From assembly GCA_026770575.1 (NCBI GenBank), contig MU657639.1:9884-22550 (forward strand): a stretch of DNA of 12,667 nt, read 5' to 3'. This document shows, piece by piece, positions 7,216 to 12,667 of the stretch; within the stretch, counting starts at the first letter, position 1, and each line of letters begins with the position of its first letter. The position numbers and the translations under genes were made by a program. Origin of the DNA: Pelagophyceae sp. CCMP2097. Taxonomy: Eukaryota > Sar > Pelagophyceae. The notes beneath the pieces are model-generated. The model did not search any database, was not told where the DNA came from, and saw only the letters and a list, made by a program, of their open reading frames with translations.

Positions 7216-8136
7216 TTATGTAGCTGTCGCCGCCTCGTCCCGCGCCGCGGCGGCGTGCTGCTTGGCTTTGCGTTTGCGTTTTTCCCGTTTCTAATTTCGC
7301 ACCTGGTTTCGCGGCAAAACAGCGCGCGCCACCGGGTCGTACTCGTCGTCGCTGCCATCGTCGTTTTCGGCGCCGCTGCCGAAGTCCATACCGAGGCTGG
7401 TCTCATCATCCGGCGGCGGCGACGTCATCGGCTGCCGCGTCGGCGGCTGGTGTACCTTGTCCTGCAGCGCGGCGTTTGCAAGCCGCTGTTTTGCGCGGCG
7501 GCGCCGTTTCTGCGGCTTCGAGAGAACCGGCGCGTCGTACCTGTCGTCGCCGCCGGCCTCGTCGTCGTTGCTTGCGGGCGGCGGCGGCGGCGGCTCGTCC
7601 TCGAGGTCCCCCAAATCGGGCGCTGGCGGCTCCGCGTCCTCGTCGCGGTCGTCGTCGCCACCGCTGCGGTAGTCGCCGCCGCCGCCGCGGCCGCGGTGCT
7701 CGATCGTCTTCGACGCAAACCGCAGCGACGCGCTGCCGCGCTGCAAGGCCCAGTCGAGCTCGCGCGAGTCTAGAGTGGTCTCGACGACCGGTCGGCTGCT
7801 AGGATACAGCCGTAGCTGCGGTGCCATCACAAAGACGGCCTTCTTGTACGCTACGCCGTTCCTCAAAGGCGCTCTCATACCGTCCATGGCGTCTGTCATG
7901 GCGTGACGCTCGTCAACGTCGTTGGGCCCATATGCCGCCGGCAACGGCTCCTCGACCGCCTTTCGCAGCTGTCCCCAATAGGACCTGCGCTCCTCGTCCG
8001 AAGTAATTGCGCCACCTTACACATTTTCGACGAAGGCCGCAAAGCCACGCCAGCGCAGCACGCGCGCCGTCACGTCGCCGAGGCGGACGGTGTCCTCGAT
8101 GTAGCGATGGACATCAAGGAACGGCCCATCTTGCAC
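7216..8136 (-). CDS. Acidic/basic nuclear-type protein, unknown function; two in-frame stops or two micro-introns
   Basis: One minus-strand frame is protein-like from 8136 to TAA at 7216-7218 and contains TAA (8017-8019) and TAG (7291-7293). Both fall inside candidate introns: 7985-8020 (36 nt, GTAAGG...GCGCAG) and 7291-7332 (42 nt, GTGGCG...ATTAG), each a multiple of three. Spliced, the N-terminal part reads DVHRYIEDTVRLGDVTARVL, the middle includes AVFVMAPQLRLYPSS, then a Gly/Asp/Pro-rich acidic region, KPQKRRRRAKQR and a C-terminal KREKRKRKAKQ, both likely nuclear-localisation-type basic clusters. No in-frame ATG precedes 8136 before a stop, so a 5' exon is missing or lost. Alternatives are a pseudogene with two nonsense changes or an unspliced shorter ORF (7291-7944). 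I know no family for it. Confidence 0.5.
7985..8020 (-). other. Candidate 36-nt intron
   Basis: On the minus strand it begins GTAAGG and ends GAGCGCAG. Removal joins GAAAATGT to GTCCTATTGG in frame (ENVSYWGQL) and deletes the in-frame TAA at 8017-8019. The unspliced sequence after the TAA also looks coding (ITSDEERR), so a nonsense mutation remains possible. Confidence 0.4.
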
Positions 8137-8274
8137 TCGCTTCCTTTTCAATATTTTTCATGCACGTGCTAAGTTGGTTGAAGCGACTCCGCCAGGGATA
8201 AGTCCTTCGGGGCCCGCCGCCCTGTGATTCCTAAATTATTATTATTATTACAATTGTATTACTGCCAGTGAGGT
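8137..8274. other. Intergenic; ATT microsatellite
   Basis: Nothing gene-like is visible. Composition drops to AT-rich at the 5' end of the minus-strand gene. An (ATT)n run lies at about 8235-8250, and GTCCTTCGGGGCCC at about 8203 echoes the CCTTCGGGTCC motif of the hairpin repeats. Confidence 0.5.
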
Positions 8275-8613
8275 GTGAGGGTTGTAATTTATACCCCGGG
8301 GAGACGACAAGAACTCTCAGAGAGCCACGTGCAGATCAAGAGGTCCTGCGCAGGAGAGACTGGAATCGACCCGAAGGGCCTCAACCATGCTTCTCTGCCG
8401 GAAAACTCGGGACTCGTTGCATTCGGGCTTGCACTGGTTGCTTTGTCTCCTCGGCGGCTCATTTTCTCGGCGGGCAGCTTTCTTTTCGCACGCCGAAGCG
8501 GTACGAGGGCCGGCCAAGCAGTCCAGCATATTGTGGGCCGGCGCGAGGGGCATGGCCGGAGTTTTGTGGTTGGGTTGAGGAAGCCAGTGGCGTCTGTAAA
8601 CCGAGAAAATTGA
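8275..8613 (+). CDS. Doubtful 112-aa ORF
   Basis: The ORF is open from ATG to TGA, with a hydrophobic stretch (SGLVAFGLALVALS) and no recognised domain. Overlapping frames on both strands are also open (8268-8660 on +, 8317-8553 on -), and base composition is more moderate than in the clear genes. It contains GACCCGAAGGGCCTCAACC, close to the hairpin stem of the repeat units, so this may be non-coding repeat-derived sequence. Confidence 0.2.
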   Translation: MRVVIYTPGRRQELSESHVQIKRSCAGETGIDPKGLNHASLPENSGLVAFGLALVALSPRRLIFSAGSFLFARRSGTRAGQAVQHIVGRREGHGRSFVVGLRKPVASVNREN

Positions 8614-8717
8614 TTTTCGGCCGAATCAAATCTGCTTTAATCGCTTTTCCCAACAAATAATACGTAGATCGAATATAATCTTGAGGAAGATATAATTGCG
8701 AATTGATTCAATAATTA
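8614..8717. other. AT-rich intergenic island
   Basis: AT-rich sequence with AATTGATT/AATCAAAT words similar to those flanking the zinc-finger gene (9440-9530, 11390-11530). No gene is seen. Confidence 0.5.
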
Positions 8718-8925
8718 GAGAGCTTCAGCTCAAAGTGATACCCTATCGAATTCATATCCTATCGTACCCATCGGACAAGATCAAACTCATATCCTATCGA
8801 ACTGATCTGCATATTTTGGAGACGACGACGTTGTCTTATGGAGGGGTCAAGGATATCGGTCAGTTCTCGTCGGAATGAAGCGCTGAATGGCCCTATCGAC
8901 GCGCCTTGGTCCCGCAGGGCCGGCC

Positions 8926-9219
8926 CTAACTTTGTTTTGCGTTGTGACTACCCCCTGGGCAGCAGCGACGTGGCATCGGAAGGCGCGTGAGGAGCATGCG
9001 TTCGGGCCCTTGCGGGACCCGCCACGCGCCGGCAACCGGCGGGAACTGCGCGCAGGCGTCCGCAACCAATCCGGCAGCGCCCGGAACCGGCCGCGACAGC
9101 GCATCGCGGGTGGGTACGAACTCGAACACAAGTACCCCAAACGCCGATTCCGCTAGAGTCGACGCACCATGCGGGAAATCGACGGGCGTCTGCGCATGGG
9201 CTTGTTGACTGCGCACCAT
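8926..9219 (-). CDS. Possible gene fragment inside MITE-like element
   Basis: This 97-residue ORF with an ATG start has fairly protein-like texture (FGVLVFEFVPTRDALSRPV, AGLVADACAQFPPVAGAW) and ends at TAA/TAG context near the GC/AT boundary. No domain is recognised. It occupies most of the GC-rich core of the element, so it could be a captured host exon or chance. Confidence 0.25.
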   Translation of the reverse strand: MVRSQQAHAQTPVDFPHGASTLAESAFGVLVFEFVPTRDALSRPVPGAAGLVADACAQFPPVAGAWRVPQGPERMLLTRLPMPRRCCPGGSHNAKQS

Positions 9220-9269
9220 CGATCCCGGGACGGGAGTCGGCTGGGGTGCCTCGGGGTTGCCCTCGGGCC

Positions 9270-9293
9270 AAAGTAGTACCTAGGTACTACTTT
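9270..9293. repeat. 24-bp perfect palindrome
   Basis: AAAGTAGTACCT is followed immediately by its exact reverse complement AGGTACTACTTT with no spacer. It sits at the right edge of the GC-rich core of the 720-bp element. Confidence 0.95.
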
Positions 9294-9533
9294 GATTTGG
9301 CTCGCGAGTTTGAGAGTTGTACGAGGTCCGTTGAACGGAGAGATCACTGCAAGCTCTATATATCAACGGGCTTTTAACGGGGTTTTATTTGATAGGGTAT
9401 CACTTTCGATAGGGTGTCACTTTGAGCTGAAGCTCTCTATTGAATAAGACAAATATTTCTAATTTTGTTGATTTCTTTTTCAATCGATTTGCATTGCGAT
9501 CGGAATTTAATCTGATCTGATTGCAAATCAAAA

Positions 9534-11000
9534 ATGAAAACCCGCCGTCGTCCGGTGTGCTGCGAACGGTCCTTGGTGCCGCCAACGGTGTGCTGCGAAC
9601 GGACCTCGTCTGCCAGTGGGAGGAGCGCCGATTTCGCTCCGCGAAGACACCAAGGTGGCGCGCCGGTGCTCTCCTCATCGCGCTGATGACGACGCTAGTG
9701 TGCGCACTGCCGGCGTTTGCTTGACTCGAGGCTTCGAAGCCGTGAATCTACGACTTGTAGGTGCGAGACGTGCGGCCGACTGTTCGAGGGGGCGCAAGGC
9801 CTCGGCAACCACCGTCGGCAGCTGTTCTACAGCAGGGTCCGCTGCCCGGGGCTCGGGGCGGCGTGCCCATTCGCGTGCTCGCGATGCGACTGGCGAGGCG
9901 CGGCGCCGGAGTTCCTCATTTCGCATTTCGAGTTCGCCCATGGTGTTATTACTGCCGCGGACGAACCTGCCGCCGACTCAATTCGCGCCTTGCTCGAGTT
10001 GGACCACGATGAGGACGCCATGGTGGACAGCGCGCTCGCGGACGCCGCTGCGGACCACGCGACGAGGGTATGAGGCAGAGTCACAACTTGAAAACAAAGC
10101 CACGCCGTCAAATCACTCAGAACTCGGACACGCCCCTCGTAGGTTCGCTCGAGGGACGAGGCGGCGAGCCACCGCCTCGCCGCGCAGAACCGAACGGCCG
10201 TGAAGGGCGCCTACACGCGGTGCAAGTTCGTCCCGAAGGAGGGGTGGGGCCCCAACGGCATGCCCCAGAACCCGCTCATGCGGGGCTTCTTCATGTCGCT
10301 CGGCATCCGCGACCTGGCGGCCCAGGCGCGCTACTTCGCCGCGAACCGCACGGCGGTGCGGTCCCTTTTGAGCAAGCGCCGCTCGCAGGACATGTCCAAG
10401 ATCCGCAAGCTGCACAAGAGCTCTTTCCAGACGCTCTTGGTGGGCGACGTGACCCGGCGCAACGTGCCCGCCTGGAGCCGCTTCCTGCAGCTGATGCACG
10501 CGGTGACGCCGCCCGTGCAGCGCCCGTCGTCCATCGAGGAGGGCTCCGTCAGCAGCGTGGCCATTGTCTTGCCGACGATGCTGGCCCTGGAGCGGAAAGA
10601 AAGCCTCTTTGGCTTGTCATCCGGCGCGGGTGCCCAGATCACAGACTACTACTTGACGGCATTCAACGGCTTTTGTGCCGAGGAGGCGGCGGAGCGCAAG
10701 ATCCCGGCTCTCCGCCTCGCGTCCGAAAATGCCACCGCCGCCCTCGCCGCGCAGCAGGGGCCTCGGGCCTACGTCGACGACTCGGACGACGACGACGCTG
10801 CAGCCGGCGCACCCGGGCCGGTGCGTTTTCCCATGCACGACGGGAACACCGGCAACGCCGGCGCCCTGCCGCCGAACATCATCGCGCCGGCGGCGGCGCG
10901 CGCCGTATCGCAAGGTAACGCCGCCGCGTCGCAAGGCGGCGCACGCCGGCGGTCGTCGATCCGCGCTCTAGGCTCCGAGAACGACGATGAGGAGGAGGCG

Positions 11001-11036
<36 letters not shown>

Positions 11037-11153
11037 GAGGCGGAGGAGGCGCCGCCGCCGGCAACGAAGCGGCGCCGGCGCGCCGACTCTGCGGACGGTT
11101 CCGTGAAGCAGAAGAAGAAGAGGAAGAAGAAGAAGAAACGGGGCTCCAAGTAG
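9534..11153 (+). CDS. C2H2 zinc-finger protein with acidic and lysine-rich C-terminal tails
   Basis: The secure exons are about 9762-10067 and 10143-11153 (TAG 11151-11153), joined phase 0 across a 75-nt intron (GTATGA...CTCGTAG) that removes a TGA at 10071-10073. A first half-finger CETCGRLFEGAQGLGNH has a QGLGNH core reminiscent of the plant QALGGH finger but lacks the last His. A second finger, CSRCDWRGAAPEFLIS then HFEFAH, fits C-x2-C-x12-H-x4-H. Exon 2 continues with a helical region (FMSLGIRDLAAQARYFAANR, NVPAWSRFLQLMHAVTPPV), then an 11-Asp tract, KRRRR and a KQKKKRKKKKKRG tail, so nuclear location and nucleic-acid binding are likely. The 5' end is uncertain: the ATG at 9534 is in frame, but stops at 9684 and 9696 require an intron (9666-9698 or 9655-9760). 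It may be a host or element-encoded DNA-binding protein. Confidence 0.68.
10068..10142 (+). other. Intron, 75 nt
   Basis: Donor GTATGA, acceptor CCCCTCGTAG; markedly AT-richer than the flanking exons. It joins DHATR to VRSRDEAASHRLAAQ in frame. A later acceptor (CGCGCAG ending at 10187) would also keep the frame, dropping 15 residues. Confidence 0.65.
11001..11033 (+). repeat. (GAC)11 coding microsatellite
   Basis: Eleven perfect GAC codons encode poly-Asp in the zinc-finger gene, flanked by GAG/GCG codons. Being trinucleotide, length changes keep the frame. Confidence 0.95.
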
Positions 11154-11883
11154 GGTCATACCGGCTCGAAAACGGTCCGACCGATTGCACCGCCACGCGA
11201 ACAAGCTCGCCCCGTCCCCCTTATCACGCATGCACATAAAATCGTAACAATGCACCCGCACACCAGTGACTACAATCGATTGTGCGGGTGAAGCCGAGTC
11301 GCATCTCGAATGAAGCGACACATGAAAACCCTCCTCGATTGGTTTTATCATTCGGAGGTCAACCGATTCGGTACCGTTTATTTTGACCTTTGAATCAAAT
11401 CTATGCGGAATGTCTTATCGTGAAATCAATTTGGAATTGATTTTCTCGAATCTCAGTTTAAAAAAATCCATTACAAAGTAGATTTTACAGTTTGCAAAAT
11501 CAAGGTAAGAATTGATAATCGATTGATAATAAATACTCGGCGAAGAGTATTTTTCTCGGTTTATAGCACAGGCCGAAAATAAAGCCCTGGGTGTGCGCAT
11601 TAAGCGAAGTGCAGGAAACATTTCGCTGAAAGGCGCTGTTCCTCCGGCCCTTCAAGCTGTTGCGACTCTGGGAGGCGATGTACCGTGTTTGATGGCGGCG
11701 CGCCTGTTGGGAATCGTCGGACGCGGGGCTCTTCGTGGTGCGTGCGAAAAACATCTGGACCGCGGCCGCTCATGCGGAAAATATGGATGGGGGCGTGGTC
11801 GTCCAAGTAGGGCTCGGATTGCGTCGTCGGACGGTCGGATCTCTAGGTTCTGGCTTCGTGGACCTGCGCCAAACCAGGGCCCT
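11154..11883. other. Intergenic, partly AT-rich; no supported gene
   Basis: An AT-rich island at about 11385-11560 includes an 8-bp-stem hairpin (AAATACTC-GGCGAA-GAGTATTT, 11531-11552). Open frames at 11593 onward lack convincing protein texture and run through the fold-back repeat, so I do not call them genes. Confidence 0.5.
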
Positions 11884-12020
11884 CGCGGATACCCTGGGCA
11901 AAGCACTAAAATTTCGAGGTCGGTGCCTTTTGCATTCCCACACGCCTCGTTTGCTCTACATGGAGAGGTGGCACCTGTGTATGCTCGTGAAATTTTAGTG
12001 CTTTGCCCAGGGTATCCGCG
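11884..12020. repeat. 137-bp fold-back repeat with perfect 32-bp arms
   Basis: CGCGGATACCCTGGGCAAAG continuing CACTAAAATTTC (11884-11915) is repeated as its exact reverse complement at 11989-12020, with a 73-bp spacer. No clear target duplication is seen, and no coding. It could be a small fold-back or MITE-like element, or a regulatory or precursor hairpin if transcribed. Confidence 0.92.
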
Positions 12021-12087
12021 GAGACCCTTAGGCCCGAGCGCGTGGCGAAGTTTGAGCCCCGACTCTTCAGAGTTCGGAGGCGGTGCC

Positions 12088-12321
12088 ATGGGCGACCAAG
12101 GCGCCGAGCGCGCTGTCGAGTCGCTCTACGCGCACCACGGCCGGCTTTTTGTGCTGGATTTTGTCCTGGTTGGATCACCAGGGGCCGCGGGGCACCTGGC
12201 GGAAGGCCCGGTTCTCTCGTATACTCTTGCGCAAGCGCATCACCGCGCCAGGATGGAGCGACTGCGCATATACACACACAACAAGCAACTCTTATTTAAA
12301 CACATGTCGTTCCCCCTTTGA
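12088..12321 (+). CDS. Possible small protein (77 aa), unknown
   Basis: ATG at 12088 opens MGDQGAERAVESLYAHHGRL followed by FVLDFVLVGSPGAAGHLAEG and ends at TGA 12319-12321. The first two thirds have protein-like texture and fairly high GC3, but codon use drifts AT-rich toward the end (LLFKHMSFPL), so the true 3' end may be an exon boundary. The frame also stays open upstream through the fold-back repeat. No domain is recognised. Confidence 0.3.
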   Translation: MGDQGAERAVESLYAHHGRLFVLDFVLVGSPGAAGHLAEGPVLSYTLAQAHHRARMERLRIYTHNKQLLFKHMSFPL

Positions 12322-12542
12322 CCCATTTCAGGTCCGTTAATGCGCGGTCTTTTCGGCCTGTGTAGGACTCGCGAGTCTCCCTTTAGCGAGTAGATTTTAG
12401 CGAGTCTAACTTCAGCGATACGCACAGCATCACTCTTCAATAGACGAGTCCAGAGTGCCGTGGCTTCAGCTCACACCTGACCATTCAAAATGCCTTTTCG
12501 TGCTCTCAAAGAAACGCCACTAGCACTTTCAACTTGTAAAAT
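12322..12542. other. Subterminal non-coding stretch
   Basis: No gene is visible. Short repeated words (TTTAGCGAGT twice, TTCAGCGATA) occur at about 12380-12420, just inside the right inverted repeat. Such subterminal repeats are common in DNA transposons, but the signal is weak. Confidence 0.35.
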
Positions 12543-12667
12543 ATTACAAGAGCGCGCCGGAGGCACACGGAGGACCCGAAGGACACAGCCAAATCCCATT
12601 GCAATGCCCACGTAAATAATTGAAATTATTTAACTAATCGCTGAACTTTCAAATCCTCCTTATCTTT
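12543..12667 (-). repeat. Right arm of ~130-bp inverted repeat (cut by window)
   Basis: Reverse complement of 6217-6357, running to the last base. It carries GGAGGACCCGAAGGACAC, which shares AGGACCCGAAGG with the hairpin stem of the GACA repeat units. Confidence 0.9.

Larger units (their letters stand above)
8718..9437. mobile_element. 720-bp MITE-like element, TA-flanked
   Basis: The ends are 33-bp inverted repeats with one mismatch (GAGAGCTTCAGCTCAAAGTG, then AYACCCTATCGAA), flanked by TA (8716-8717 and 9438-9439). Subterminal CCTATCG motifs recur: ATATCCTATCGA copies at about 8753-8800 on the left, and a doubled GATAGGGTRTCACTTT on the right. The core (about 8880-9265) is GC-rich and unlike the AT-rich ends, as if it were captured DNA. 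It encodes no transposase. TA duplication plus short inverted repeats fits a Tc1/mariner-type non-autonomous element; the family is inference. Confidence 0.78.
6217..12667. mobile_element. Putative second long-TIR element, cut by the window end
   Basis: The sequence from 6217 inward (AAAGATAAGGAGGATTTGAA...) reappears as its reverse complement ending exactly at the last base of the window. The arms are 125-141 bp and near-identical, including GTGGGCATTGCAATGGGATT and CCTCCGTGTGCCTCCGGCGC. About 6.2 kb lies between them, with several candidate genes. The outer right end and any target duplication lie outside the window. As with the first block, two opposed copies of a dispersed repeat cannot be excluded. 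Confidence 0.5.

Noticed and set aside
7216..8136. Reassigned stop codons (TAA/TAG read as an amino acid)
   Set aside because: TAA ends the 3277-5124 gene and TAG ends the zinc-finger gene without protein-like sequence beyond. Short introns or nonsense mutations explain the internal stops more simply.
9357..9363. TATATAT as promoter of the zinc-finger gene
   Set aside because: It lies inside the 720-bp element, about 170 bp before the uncertain ATG; one short AT motif is not enough.
11593..12087. Upstream part of the 242-codon plus-strand frame
   Set aside because: It runs through both arms of the fold-back repeat and other frames there are equally open; only the part after 12088 has some coding texture.

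Overview
The window looks like eukaryotic nuclear DNA from a GC-rich genome, most likely a protist or alga (inferred, not proven). The coding stretches have very high GC at third codon positions. They are broken by short spliceosomal-type introns, many of 36-93 nt, with GTGCGY-like donors and CAG or TAG acceptors. AT-rich intergenic islands and inverted repeats alternate with them. There are no bacterial operons or Shine-Dalgarno signals. I recognise no named gene. The only clear domain is a C2H2 zinc finger.

Left block (1-6036). A ~180-200 bp unit, made of terminal TTTCTTCCCAAAG, a GACA-type microsatellite and a long hairpin, lies at 1-206 and again inverted at 5491-6036. Between the two copies are two convergent intron-containing genes of unknown function: a helical, multi-exon gene on + (about 473-3167) and a Pro/Ala/Ser-rich, two-exon gene on - (3277-5124). 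This could be one 6 kb terminal-inverted-repeat element carrying both genes, or two independent copies of a dispersed repeat. The right copy is interrupted by a 364 bp element with perfect 23 bp terminal inverted repeats and a TA target duplication. The other copies show the empty site. A tRNA-like, SINE-like segment follows at 6038-6190.

Right block (6217 to the window end). A second inverted repeat (6217-6357 and 12543-12667, cut by the window edge) brackets about 6.4 kb. Inside are a third copy of the GACA/hairpin unit (6427-6604), a second convergent pair whose stop codons touch (6611-7215 on +, 7216-8136 on -), a 720 bp TA-flanked MITE-like element (8718-9437), and a C2H2 zinc-finger gene with acidic and lysine-rich tails (about 9534-11153). 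A 137 bp fold-back repeat (11884-12020) and a short possible gene (12088-12321) lie near the right end.

Overall this is a nested transposon landscape around unannotated genes. The genes may be element cargo, element-encoded proteins or host genes; sequence inspection alone does not decide. Most exon boundaries were inferred from reading frame, intron phase and GT/AG ends and have not been checked against RNA.
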